Below, piece by piece: positions 9,206 to 17,697 of a stretch of 64,000 bases of DNA. How positions within the stretch are numbered: the first letter of the stretch is position 1; each line of letters opens with the position of its first letter. The notes under the pieces are model-generated. The model made no database searches and was not told where the DNA came from. It worked only from the letters and a program-made list of their open reading frames with translations. The stretch is from Peribacillus butanolivorans (GTDB lineage Bacteria; Bacillota; Bacilli; Bacillales; DSM-1321), in assembly GCF_001273755.1 (NCBI RefSeq), contig NZ_LGYA01000001.1:4275299-4339298 (forward strand), written 5' to 3'. The position numbers and the translations under genes are program-made.

Positions 9206-10819
9206 ATGCCGATCATAGCAGATATTGTTATTAGTGGGAATGCAGTTTTAACTGGGTCAACAGACTCTCCCGTTCCAGCGTCTATATTAATCAAGGAAAA
9301 TAAAATTATAGAAGTTTTAGAATTAGGTTGTTTTGCTGAATATGTAGATAGTCAGACGAGGATTTACCATTTTGGTGATCAACTGATTATGCCGGGTTTC
9401 CATGACTTCCATATCCATTTGTTGTTAGGAGGTTTATTGAATGATAGCGTTCGGCTCAATTCAGCGAAATCGGCAAAAGATGCCGCTGAGATGGTTAAAG
9501 CATACGCAGACACCAAAATAGATGACCCCTTTGTCATAGGATGTAGCTGGGAACAAAGCCTTTGGGAGGATGGGCAGCCGCACCGATCCTTCTTGGACGA
9601 AGTAATTTCGGACAGACCTGTACTGTTATATCAGGCTGAATTTCATAGTGCATGGGTGAATTCCAAAGCGTTGGAATTGGCAGGGATCGATAAAAATACG
9701 AAAAATCCTCCATACGGCGAGATTGTTAGGGATGAAAATGGGGAGCCTACAGGATTATTACTTGAGCACGCTGTAGGTTTTGTCACGAAAGCATTACCTA
9801 TTAATCTTGAAATGCAAGATAAGTTACTCAATAATTTCTTACGTGAAGCAGCTAAATGCGGAGTTACTTCTGTTCACGATTTATTAAGGATCCCAGAAAT
9901 GGGTGTGGAAGAAGCTGAATTGTATGGTGAATATGAAAAACAAGGTAAGTTAACAGCAAGAATTCATTTTGTTGCTCCCTTAAACGGAGATTTGGGACTG
10001 GCAAAAAGTTTACGTGAGAAATATACATCAAATTTGGTTCAATTCTGTGGCTTCAAGCAGTTTGTCGATGGAGTCACCACCAGTCATACTGCCTATTTGC
10101 TAGATGAATATGCAAACAATCCAACGACAAAGGGGAATACAGTTTTTCCTGAGGAGACGATTAAAAATTGGACAGTAGAAGCTGATGAAGAAGGATTTCG
10201 GGTTCGCTTCCATTGTATTGGGGATGGAGCGGTTAAATTAGCCTTGGATTCTTTTGAAGCAGCACAGCGGAAAAACGGGGTGAGAGATTCCCGTCATGTA
10301 ATAGAGCATGTAGAAATGATTCATCCTGATGACATCGAAAGGTTTAACAAACTAGGAGTACTTGCCTCTGTTCAGCCAGAACATATCAACGTTTCACAAA
10401 GGGAGGTGTACGAGGACTTAATCGGGCAAGAGCGAATGAAATATACCTTTTTACTAAAAACGATGATAGATAATGGCACAAATGTTGTATTTGGCACCGA
10501 CTATCCAGTTGTAAAGTTGGATCCGTTGTCAGGGATTTATCGTGCTGTTACAAGGCTAGATGATGAAGGTGTAACATGGGATGAAAAGGAACGAATTTCA
10601 TTAAAGGATGCGCTACTTGCTTATACTGCGGCTCCGGCATATGGGTCTTTCCGTGAAAAAGAACTAGGAACAATTGAGGCTGGAAAACTTGCAGATATTA
10701 TTGTCCTTGACCGTAACTTATTTGATGTCCCATATGAGGAAATCAAAAATGCAAATGTTGTTTTTACCATGGTAGACGGAAGGGTTGTCCATGAAATTGT
10801 TGGGGAGGTATCCATATGA
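9206..10819 (+). CDS. YtcJ-type metal-dependent amidohydrolase
   Basis: A 537-aa amidohydrolase of the Amidohydro_3/YtcJ group. The metal-binding HxH is in PGFHDFHIHLLLGG (near residue 70). Later metal and active-site residues are in FHCIGDGAV (near 335), RHVIEHVE (near 370) and GTDYPV (near 430). A C-terminal composite beta domain closes with GKLADIIVLD. The family hydrolyses cyclic or linear C-N bonds; the actual substrate is unknown. It starts behind AAGGAGAGG and overlaps the next gene by 4 nt (ATGA), so the two are translationally coupled. It is driven by the sigma-54 promoter at 9128. Confidence 0.8.
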   Translation: MPIIADIVISGNAVLTGSTDSPVPASILIKENKIIEVLELGCFAEYVDSQTRIYHFGDQLIMPGFHDFHIHLLLGGLLNDSVRLNSAKSAKDAAEMVKAYADTKIDDPFVIGCSWEQSLWEDGQPHRSFLDEVISDRPVLLYQAEFHSAWVNSKALELAGIDKNTKNPPYGEIVRDENGEPTGLLLEHAVGFVTKALPINLEMQDKLLNNFLREAAKCGVTSVHDLLRIPEMGVEEAELYGEYEKQGKLTARIHFVAPLNGDLGLAKSLREKYTSNLVQFCGFKQFVDGVTTSHTAYLLDEYANNPTTKGNTVFPEETIKNWTVEADEEGFRVRFHCIGDGAVKLALDSFEAAQRKNGVRDSRHVIEHVEMIHPDDIERFNKLGVLASVQPEHINVSQREVYEDLIGQERMKYTFLLKTMIDNGTNVVFGTDYPVVKLDPLSGIYRAVTRLDDEGVTWDEKERISLKDALLAYTAAPAYGSFREKELGTIEAGKLADIIVLDRNLFDVPYEEIKNANVVFTMVDGRVVHEIVGEVSI

Positions 10820-11661
10820 GCAAAGTGAAGATAGGATTAATTCAATTGACTTGTGATGAACGAATTGAAGTGAATGTAGAAAAAACAAAAGTGAAGGTCA
10901 GAGAAGCTGCAGCTCAAGGAGCAAAGGTTATTTGTTTACAGGAACTCTATCATTCTGAATACTTTGCTCAAACAGTTTCTGTAGAGAATTATCAATTAGC
11001 AATCCCTTTAGACCACGTAGCTATAAAGGAGATGCAGGAACTTTCCAAAGAGCTAGGAATCGTGTTAATCGTTCCTTTCTATGAATGGGTAGCAAAAGGG
11101 ATTTATTTTAATAGTGCGGCGGTTTTTGATGAAAATGGACAACATTTAGGCACAACACGGAAAAACCATATCCCAGACGGGCCTCAATACCATGAAAAAT
11201 ATTACTTTACGCAAGGAAATACAGGGTATCCAGTGTACGATACGAAATTTGGGAAGATTGGAATCGGCATCTGCTGGGACGAGTGGTTTCCGGAGGTAGC
11301 CCGTATTTTGACATTGAAGGGAGCAGATATACTATTCTATCCCTCCGCAATTGGTTCGGAGCCGGATCATCCAGAGCTATCCACTAGAAGAACCTGGACC
11401 AAAGCCATCTCTTCACACGGCATTCACAATGGAGTATTTGTAGCTGCGGTTAACCGAGTCGGCCAAGAAAAAGATATGAGATTCTATGGTGGAAGTTTCA
11501 TAAGCAATCCAATGGGGGATATTGTCCAATCATTAGATGATGAGGAAGGAATCCTGGTCCAGGAAATCAATATAAAAGAAATCGAGATTGCAAGAAATCT
11601 CCTACAATTTTTAAGGGATCGACGAACGGATACATACGGGCCGATTTTGGAACAATGTTAG
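10816..11661 (+). CDS. N-carbamoylputrescine-amidase-like C-N hydrolase
   Basis: A 281-aa nitrilase-superfamily enzyme. The Glu-Lys-Cys triad is visible: Glu43 (LQELYHSEYF), Lys116 (TRKNHIPDGPQYHEKYYF) and Cys153 (GICWDEWFPE). The HIPDGPxYxEKxYF and CWDxWFPE blocks are typical of N-carbamoylputrescine amidase (AguB) and beta-ureidopropionase relatives, which release CO2, ammonia and an amine. No agmatine deiminase is present in the window, so the physiological substrate may be another N-carbamoyl amine made by the upstream amidohydrolase. It overlaps that gene by ATGA and is last in the operon; a terminator follows at 11921. Confidence 0.75.
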   Translation: MSKVKIGLIQLTCDERIEVNVEKTKVKVREAAAQGAKVICLQELYHSEYFAQTVSVENYQLAIPLDHVAIKEMQELSKELGIVLIVPFYEWVAKGIYFNSAAVFDENGQHLGTTRKNHIPDGPQYHEKYYFTQGNTGYPVYDTKFGKIGIGICWDEWFPEVARILTLKGADILFYPSAIGSEPDHPELSTRRTWTKAISSHGIHNGVFVAAVNRVGQEKDMRFYGGSFISNPMGDIVQSLDDEEGILVQEINIKEIEIARNLLQFLRDRRTDTYGPILEQC

Positions 11662-11920
11662 GGTTACCTGTCCTATGTATAAGTACGTACTAATCATTTA
11701 ACATTTTCTATTAGAAAATGTTGAATCCTATAAAACACTAATTGGTAACTAACTCTTTTGAAGTTAGCTCAAATAAACCGAATAAACGTTATGTAGATAC
11801 AAGAGCATAATGCAACTCTTGCTATATTTCGTTCGGTTTATGTATATGAGGAAGCAAATAATAATCACGTTTTGGGGTCCTACCAATTTATTGAAATAAA
11901 AAAATAACATAATAAACTGA

Positions 11921-11953
11921 AGGGACTGCCTTATTTTATATAAGACAGTCCCT
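11921..11953. terminator. Terminator hairpin
   Basis: AGGGACTGCCTTAT and ATAAGACAGTCCCT form a long stem followed by CTTCCTTT. The preceding stretch 11662-11920 holds only smaller inverted repeats (AACATTTTCT/AGAAAATGTT near 11700; TAAACCGAA/TTCGGTTTA near 11773-11839). Confidence 0.6.
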
Positions 11954-11959
11954 CTTCCT

Positions 11960-12160
11960 TTAAGTCATTCGTTCGTCATCCTTGCTTTTGATAATGACTT
12001 CATATGGATCGTCCTTCACCTTTTCTCAAATTTCATCTGTCATGATAAACTCTTCAATCATCGTGTTTAGATCGCCTGCCAATTCAGTGGCTTTTGGTAT
12101 GGCGCTAGGAAGTTTTATTCACGCCTTCCCAATTAGCTGTATAAGGAAATTACTCTTCAT
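11960..12160 (-). pseudogene. 66-codon gene broken by two in-frame TGA codons
   Basis: Reading from ATG at 12160: MKSNFLIQLIGKA-stop-IKLPSAIPKATELAGDLNTM, IEEFIMTDEI-stop-EKVKDDPYEVIIKSKDDERM then T and TAA. The text is protein-like throughout and both interruptions are TGA, where TGG (Trp) would fit (GKAW, DEIWEKV). It was therefore probably a small protein gene inactivated by two transitions. The family is not recognised. There is no convincing ribosome binding site. Confidence 0.45.
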
Positions 12161-12220
12161 TTCACTTTTTTGTACAATAGACGCACTTTTTCGAAGTAAA
12201 GTCCTGTCTCACTATTTAGG

Positions 12221-12841
12221 TTATAATTGCGGGACGATACCTAGCAATTTTTTAGCCTTTAGCCATATCGTCAATCCAGTTGTCCAAAGGATTAGTGCGG
12301 AGCCGAAGCCGATTATCGACAACGGTGCAATGATTTGATGCTCAAACAGCGTGACACTCTCAGGCACAACCAGTAATGTAATAATCGCAAGTAAACAGAG
12401 AAGTAATCCGGTAACATAGTAGATTCTTAATTGAAAAAGATGCGCCAAAGGTAAAAAATGAATACCCACAATTAAGGCGATAATTGCCGGTATTAGATCA
12501 GTAAAATTAGTTGCGTTACAGATGGCAATTGCAATCCCGATTGCCAAACCTTCCGCAATGAAGGTTATGTTAAACCAAAACCTTATACGCTTCCAGCGCC
12601 TGGCATCTTCTTGTGAGACCTGATTAGATAATCGTTTTGATGCTCGTATTAATGAAATCCCACCAATAATCAACGTAATACCTACGAAAACAGCAGCTAA
12701 CTCCACGTAAGGAAATCCCCAACCTTGCAATCCCATTACACCTGTGCCTGCCCAAAGCGTACCGAAAAACGCCATGAATAGTAAACCACTTGCAGATCCG
12801 CGAACAGCAGCTCTAGAAATGAATCTTGAAGTTTGTACCAT
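12221..12841 (-). CDS. Predicted six-helix membrane protein
   Basis: A 206-aa protein with about six hydrophobic helices in pairs (GSASGLLFMAFFGTLWAGTG; YVELAAVFVGITLIIGGISL; FNITFIAEGLAIGIAIAIC; then three more) separated by short charged loops (RASKRLSNQVSQEDARRWKR). No catalytic motif is seen. It resembles small uncharacterised Bacillus membrane proteins (DUF7010-like by impression). No strong ribosome binding site is visible, and neighbours on both sides are relics, so its status is less certain than its length suggests. Confidence 0.55.
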   Translation of the reverse strand: MVQTSRFISRAAVRGSASGLLFMAFFGTLWAGTGVMGLQGWGFPYVELAAVFVGITLIIGGISLIRASKRLSNQVSQEDARRWKRIRFWFNITFIAEGLAIGIAIAICNATNFTDLIPAIIALIVGIHFLPLAHLFQLRIYYVTGLLLCLLAIITLLVVPESVTLFEHQIIAPLSIIGFGSALILWTTGLTIWLKAKKLLGIVPQL

Positions 12842-13035
12842 AAATAAAGGTTTCCTTTCATCTTAAGTATTTGATCATTACACCTTTCATTGGCATTGGC
12901 GATAAAAAAACTACATCCCTTTTTCATTATATTCGAGCGTGCAAATTACTGAACTATTCACTCCCATTTGCTCTACAAGAAAAAAGCGACACTTCATTAT
13001 TGAAGTATCGAAACAGTTCGTTTAAGAAGAATTAG

Positions 13036-13194
13036 TTTAGGTCAGCAGAAGATATTCAAAAAGCATATGCTGAAATTTTTCCATCTATACAAAGCTATGG
13101 ATATCAAATTGATAACAAGCCCATCTTGGAAAGATACACTGGTGATATAATTAATAACCCTTATTGCGAAATATGCGTACCAGTAAAACCGTAA
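13036..13194 (+). pseudogene. C-terminal relic of a GyrI-like/effector-binding domain
   Basis: After a TAG, the frame reads RSAEDIQKAYAEIFPSIQSY ... NKPILERYTGDIINNPYCEI then CVPVKP-stop. The ending is the typical close of AraC effector-binding (GyrI-like) proteins, where CEIWVPVK is usual. No start codon and no N-terminal half are present, so this is a fragment. It is the only coding trace I see in 12842-13266. Confidence 0.55.
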
Positions 13195-13266
13195 TAGTTG
13201 ATTAGCTTTTTTCTAGTTTGATACTTTATCAATGGATAATTTCCCAATTAATAAAGGGTAACCCTG

Positions 13267-13731
13267 CTACTTAATCAAGAACGTCTCTCCTTTTTCATCA
13301 AATGCATGCTTAAAATCAAATGCAAAAGGAGTGGGACCATGCTGAATATAATAGTTATATCTCTTGAAGGCCTCCTCCCATGAGACATCCGTCTCCTTTT
13401 CTGTCCACCAAACTACATAAGAAAGGTGTTTCTCTGGATATGGCTCGATCCATCTGCTTCTATCTCGTAATGCTTGCATATGCTGTCCTGAATAGGTAAA
13501 GCGATATAAGGATTGAAGGCTTCTCCATACAGTTAGTGTGAGAATAGGAGAACCATTTCCCTTTACGGTTTCGTCTGGGAAAGGGACTCCTTCAGGTGAA
13601 AACGCCTCTATAAGTCCTGATTTAGTTGCCTGACGATATACTTCATTTCCCACTTGAAAAAATTCACGAGAGGCAGGGTGGTCATAGGGGTGGTTTAGCC
13701 TACCAACAGTATAGATTGAAACTAATGCCAT
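13267..13731 (-). CDS. DUF3291 family protein
   Basis: A 154-aa soluble protein that matches the DUF3291 pattern: an opening beta strand (MALVSIYTVGRLNHPYDHPA), a central LTLTVWRSLQSLYRFTYSG and a late LSYVVWW strand. This gives the alpha-beta barrel fold shared with antibiotic-biosynthesis monooxygenase-like proteins. No experimentally known function comes to mind. It stands alone, reading opposite to the relic at 13036. Confidence 0.7.
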   Translation of the reverse strand: MALVSIYTVGRLNHPYDHPASREFFQVGNEVYRQATKSGLIEAFSPEGVPFPDETVKGNGSPILTLTVWRSLQSLYRFTYSGQHMQALRDRSRWIEPYPEKHLSYVVWWTEKETDVSWEEAFKRYNYYIQHGPTPFAFDFKHAFDEKGETFLIK

Positions 13732-13794
13732 AAACAGCCCTCCATCTATAGTCTTTTCCTAGATATATTCAAGTAAAAATGTGAAAATTCCTTC

Positions 13795-13824
13795 TTCAGC
13801 TAACCTGCCCCTTTAGTTGCATAA
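13795..13824. repeat. Short dispersed repeat
   Basis: CTTCAGCTAACCTGCCCC then TTTAGTTGCATAAG. This is the most complete copy of the family seen at 5513 and 7437. A second fragment (AAAGCACCCGTTAGT) follows near 13861. Confidence 0.45.
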
Positions 13825-13896
13825 GAAAGAGGTCGCCTCAGCAACCTCCCTAATTGTAGTAAAGCACCCGTTAGTAAAAGAACATTGAAGCTACAC

Positions 13897-14652
13897 TTAT
13901 TGGAATAGATGATGAAGCAACCGATCTTTATCTTCAAAAAACTGTTTCATTAATAAATAGTGATTGGACTCCTCTAAAGTTACTTCACTCAATCCACCCT
14001 CTTTTATTTCAATAATTTTAGCATCTGGATAGGCCATAATTATCGGAGAATGGGTGGAAATGATGAACTGGGACCCTTGATTAACAAGTTCATTTATTCT
14101 GGCTAACATCGATATTTGTCTCAGTGGTGACAAAGCTGCTTCAGGCTCATCGAGGATGTACAGACCATTGCCTTGAAATCGTTCTATAAAAGCTGAAAAA
14201 AACGATTCACCATGAGATTGTTGGTGAAGTGATTTTCCTCCAAAGGAATCTATAATTTTCCGACCACTCGATGGCTCCTTGTCTAATTCCTCTATATTTG
14301 TAGCTAAATTATAAAAGGTTTCCGCCCTAAAGAAAAAACTATCCTTCGGCTTATATACCCCCTTTTTTAAACGGAGATATTGTTCTAAATTCGAGTGTGA
14401 ATCATAACTGGAAAAGTTAAAATTTAAAGTTCCACCTTCTGGGTTAAATCCAAATGCAATAGCAATCCCTTCAAGCAAGGTTGACTTCCCCATTCCATTT
14501 TCACCTATAATATAAGTAACATTGGGATGAAAAGTTAATTCTTGCAAGTGCTTAATTACAGGTAGATTAAGTGGGAAATTTTCATATGAGGAAATTTGAT
14601 CTCTTTTAAGGTAGGTACCCCTGATAAACTGTGAATCATGATATAGCTTCAT
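13897..14652 (-). CDS. AAA/ABC-type ATPase (COG3910-like)
   Basis: A 251-aa single-domain ATPase with Walker A GENGMGKSTLLEGIAIA (near 50), signature-like GKSLHQQSHGESFF (near 145), Walker B GLYILDEPEAALSP (near 165) and switch STHSPIIMAYP. This is the SMC/RecF-like layout seen in stand-alone predicted ATPases of the COG3910 type, whose role is unknown. No membrane partner or nuclease adjoins it, so it is neither an obvious transporter nor an OLD-type defence pair. It reads opposite to no partner and stands alone. Confidence 0.7.
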   Translation of the reverse strand: MKLYHDSQFIRGTYLKRDQISSYENFPLNLPVIKHLQELTFHPNVTYIIGENGMGKSTLLEGIAIAFGFNPEGGTLNFNFSSYDSHSNLEQYLRLKKGVYKPKDSFFFRAETFYNLATNIEELDKEPSSGRKIIDSFGGKSLHQQSHGESFFSAFIERFQGNGLYILDEPEAALSPLRQISMLARINELVNQGSQFIISTHSPIIMAYPDAKIIEIKEGGLSEVTLEESNHYLLMKQFFEDKDRLLHHLFQ

Positions 14653-14968
14653 TATTAATCACCTCGTGTCAAATACAATTCTTTAGCTATAAACAAATAA
14701 ACTTCTAGGAACCTTTACGACAAATAAAGCGAGCTTCATACGTATCTTAATAATAAAGTATAGCAGATCTATTTACACGATACTCCCTTAATATAAAGTG
14801 TAATCTCCCGTTTTCTCAGAATTTTATAGAGGTTTAATTTAGCTAGTTATCTTCTATTCTTTAGAGTTATTCTGCTTTCTAAGACTGCTCTTCACCATTC
14901 CCAGAAACAGATTCTAAATTAGGTCCTTTGAGTTAATTAGTTGTCACCTAGTCATATTTTACATAAAT
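14653..14968. other. Intergenic, nothing recognised
   Basis: AT-rich stretch between two minus-strand genes. I see no ORF with a ribosome binding site, no clear promoter and no strong hairpin. Confidence 0.5.
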
Positions 14969-16330
14969 TTATATAGACATGTTTCTCTGTTTAAGAAGTT
15001 TCCTAATAGAATCGGCAATTTTTTGTACACCAATACTGATAGAATCATCTTCAATTTGAGAAACACTAAGTCGAATAACATTTTCTTTTTTACATTCTGG
15101 CATGTACATTTTTCCAACATCGTCCACATACACACTTTCCATCATTAAATGTTCAATGAGATGTTTAGCTTTTAGAGGATAAGGTAATTCAATGGTTGAA
15201 TAAAAACCCGATAATGAACCGGAAAAAGAAGCAGAAGATGGCAGATGATCTCTATAGGCTGTTTGTAATAGCCTCCCTTTGTTTCTATACATCTCCCTCA
15301 TTTTTTTTATATGTGCATGAAACATTCCATTTTTGAAGTAAATTTCTAGTGCACCCTGTGTAAGAACCGGGGTATGTAAATCTGCAGCAAATTTGGCCTG
15401 CAAAAATACTTCTTTCATCGAGTCAGGTATGACTGTCAGGCCCAGCCTCAAACCAGGAAGTAATATCTTAGAAAAGCTTTTTGTATAGATAACCCTTCCT
15501 GAGGTATCATAGGCAAACATCGGGTCCTGCTTCAAATTGAAATCAAGATCTCCCATATAATCATCTTCAACGATATAGACATCATATTGTTGTGCCAATT
15601 CCACAATCTCCTTTTTTTCAGCATTCGAATAACTGTAACCAGTTGGGTTATGAAACCTTGAAGTTATGTAAAAGAACTTGATGCTATTCTGTTTAAATAT
15701 TTGTTCCAAATCATGCAAATCTATCCCAGTTTTCGTTACCTCTATTCCATAAACAACAGCATTCTGATGTTTTAGAGATTCAATGAATCCAGTATGTGTT
15801 GGCTGTTCAATGCAAATATTATTCTTTCCGTTGGGAAATGGAAGTGAGACAAAAAGATGAAGGGCTTGTTGAGATCCAGTTACAACAAATATTCTTTCGG
15901 GTATGGTAAAAACCTGGAGGTCCTGTAAATGCTTCACTAGCTCTAAACGAAGCGAACGCAATCCTTGAATCTCTGAATAGGAAAACATTTCTTCTTTATA
16001 TAAATCAATCGCCTGGTTAATGCAATGTTTAAAGTCAAGATATGGCATTGAATGTTTATCGGGACCTGCAGACAAAAAATCTATTTTCTTATTCTCTATG
16101 TGATCCTTTTGGCGAAAAGAGTAGTCCTCGACAACATAATAACCGCTCTTGGGAACAGAATAGATTAAATGTCTATTCTCCATTTCCTGGTACGCCTTGA
16201 TCACACTGTTTTTACTGCAAGAGAGCTCGTCCGATAAAGCCCTGATAGAAGGCAGCTTGCTCCCTGTCCCCAATAAACCTTGCGCTACCCGATGATTAAT
16301 GACCTCGATAATCTCCTCGTATATCCTCAC
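14969..16330 (-). CDS. MocR/PdxR-family regulator (GntR-aminotransferase fusion)
   Basis: A 453-aa fusion of an N-terminal GntR winged helix (SKLPSIRALSDELSCSKNSV, residues about 25-45) to a PLP-dependent aminotransferase-like domain. The PLP lysine is in IYTKSFSKILLPGLRLG, and substrate-loop residues are in FHNPTGYSYSN and VEDDYMGDLDF. MocR proteins use PLP as an effector and usually regulate the adjacent divergent gene. Here that is the class D beta-lactamase at 16507. The start is GTG at 16330, preceded by GGGAAGGGG; an in-frame ATG at 16369 lacks a site. No PLP-biosynthesis genes are nearby, so calling it PdxR itself is not justified. Confidence 0.75.
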   Translation of the reverse strand: MRIYEEIIEVINHRVAQGLLGTGSKLPSIRALSDELSCSKNSVIKAYQEMENRHLIYSVPKSGYYVVEDYSFRQKDHIENKKIDFLSAGPDKHSMPYLDFKHCINQAIDLYKEEMFSYSEIQGLRSLRLELVKHLQDLQVFTIPERIFVVTGSQQALHLFVSLPFPNGKNNICIEQPTHTGFIESLKHQNAVVYGIEVTKTGIDLHDLEQIFKQNSIKFFYITSRFHNPTGYSYSNAEKKEIVELAQQYDVYIVEDDYMGDLDFNLKQDPMFAYDTSGRVIYTKSFSKILLPGLRLGLTVIPDSMKEVFLQAKFAADLHTPVLTQGALEIYFKNGMFHAHIKKMREMYRNKGRLLQTAYRDHLPSSASFSGSLSGFYSTIELPYPLKAKHLIEHLMMESVYVDDVGKMYMPECKKENVIRLSVSQIEDDSISIGVQKIADSIRKLLKQRNMSI

Positions 16331-16506
16331 TATTTTCCCCTTCCCTTCTAATCTGTATGGGCACAGCATAAGAAAAACATCGTTTAGTTTCTCAACGGAA
16401 ATAAGTATACTTTAGCTATCAAATCTTGTTAACTATTTTTGATTGCAGTAATGAAGGCCTGCATTGCTGCTGATCCATCAATCCATGACTTTAAGGAGAG
16501 TGTGAA

Positions 16507-17301
16507 ATGAAAATCCTAAAGGTATTTCTAATGCTTATTGTACTCCTATTTAGTGGTTCAATGAGCAGCATTCAAGTAAGTGCAAACAACCAGAAGGTGA
16601 AAGTACTGCAAGTTGGGGAATCGTTCGATGGGGTACAAGGGACAACCGTAATACAAAACATTAAATCTGATACGGTATATATCTATAACAAAAAGAGAAG
16701 TACAGTGCGCTTTACTCCAGAATCGACTTTTAAAGTGCCAAATGCATTAATCGGCTTACAGACAAAAGCCGTACATGATGAATATGAAGTGAAGCGCTGG
16801 GATGGTGTACTTAGGGAATTTGAGGATTGGAATAGGGATCATACGCTGGCTTCAGGCATGAGACATTCAGTGATCTGGTATTATCAAGATATGGCCCGGG
16901 ATATTGGTGCAGAGGATATGCAGAAATACGTGAAACGAATCAATTATGGTAACCAGGATATATCCGGTGGGATTGATCATTTCTGGCTTGACAGCAGCAT
17001 AAAAATATCTGCCCAAGAACAAGTTCATTTTATGGAGAACCTCGTAGAAGAAAAACTGCCCCTTGATAAACAGCATATGAGAACAGTAAAAAGAATCATG
17101 ATTAATGAAGAAGCAGACTCATATGTTCTCCACGGAAAAACAGGTACACGCCTTTCTGACCTAGGGTTAGGCTGGTATGTAGGTTACATCGAAACAGAGA
17201 AAGGAAAATGGGCCTTTGCAACGAACATTAACGGAAGCGGAAGCAAAGCAAAGACGATTACAGTAGATGTTCTGAAAGAGTTGAAAATTATTAACGAATA
17301 A
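16507..17301 (+). CDS. Class D beta-lactamase (Bacillus BPU/YbxI type)
   Basis: A 264-aa secreted serine beta-lactamase with a signal peptide (MKILKVFLMLIVLLFSGSMS). Active-site motifs in order: STFK (Ser73, Lys76), SVI at 121 in place of the usual S-x-V, YGN (147-149) and KTG (211-213), then GWYVGYIETEKGKWAFATNI. The layout matches the intrinsic class D enzymes of Bacillus species. The start follows AAGGAGAG. A terminator follows at 17347. It is divergent from a MocR regulator, which may control it. Substrate range cannot be read from sequence, and some Bacillus class D proteins are weak beta-lactamases. Confidence 0.85.
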   Translation: MKILKVFLMLIVLLFSGSMSSIQVSANNQKVKVLQVGESFDGVQGTTVIQNIKSDTVYIYNKKRSTVRFTPESTFKVPNALIGLQTKAVHDEYEVKRWDGVLREFEDWNRDHTLASGMRHSVIWYYQDMARDIGAEDMQKYVKRINYGNQDISGGIDHFWLDSSIKISAQEQVHFMENLVEEKLPLDKQHMRTVKRIMINEEADSYVLHGKTGTRLSDLGLGWYVGYIETEKGKWAFATNINGSGSKAKTITVDVLKELKIINE

Positions 17302-17346
17302 ACCTTCACGTATGCTCTTAATCAGATTTTACAATATGAGGAAAAA

Positions 17347-17376
17347 TCAAAAGGAACCGATTGATTCAGGTTCCTT
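17347..17376 (+). terminator. Terminator of the beta-lactamase gene
   Basis: AAAAGGAACC and GGTTCCTTTT around a 10-nt loop, then TAATTTCCTTT. The remainder of 17302-17697 holds no gene that I can support. Confidence 0.75.
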
Positions 17377-17697
17377 TTAATTTCCTTTATGTTCTGCCAT
17401 CTCTTAATCTGATATTCCAACCAAAACAGAAACCTTTTTCATATTACCTAAGCTACAACAATTTTACATAAGTGTATGTATGGTAATGGATGACACATTA
17501 AGCAAAGTGTTGGACAGCATACATGCGGTTTTTTGAAGGATTTCGACCCGTTATTCTTATCCTTTGGTCATAAAAAAAACAAAAACTCCTTTCCACAATA
17601 GAAAAAGAGTTCAAAAAGAATTTTTAATCTATTACAACATAAATCTCACAAGTAGATTCCTGAGAAGTTGTTTATTTTTGGGTGAAGTTAATAATTT

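Noticed and set aside
5985..12160. Reassignment of TGA to tryptophan
   Set aside because: Many intact genes in the window terminate with TGA and encode Trp with TGG, so pseudogenes are the simpler explanation.
11982..12338. 118-aa plus-strand ORF
   Set aside because: It is antisense to the broken 66-codon gene and to the 3' end of the membrane protein gene; the minus-strand text is far more protein-like.
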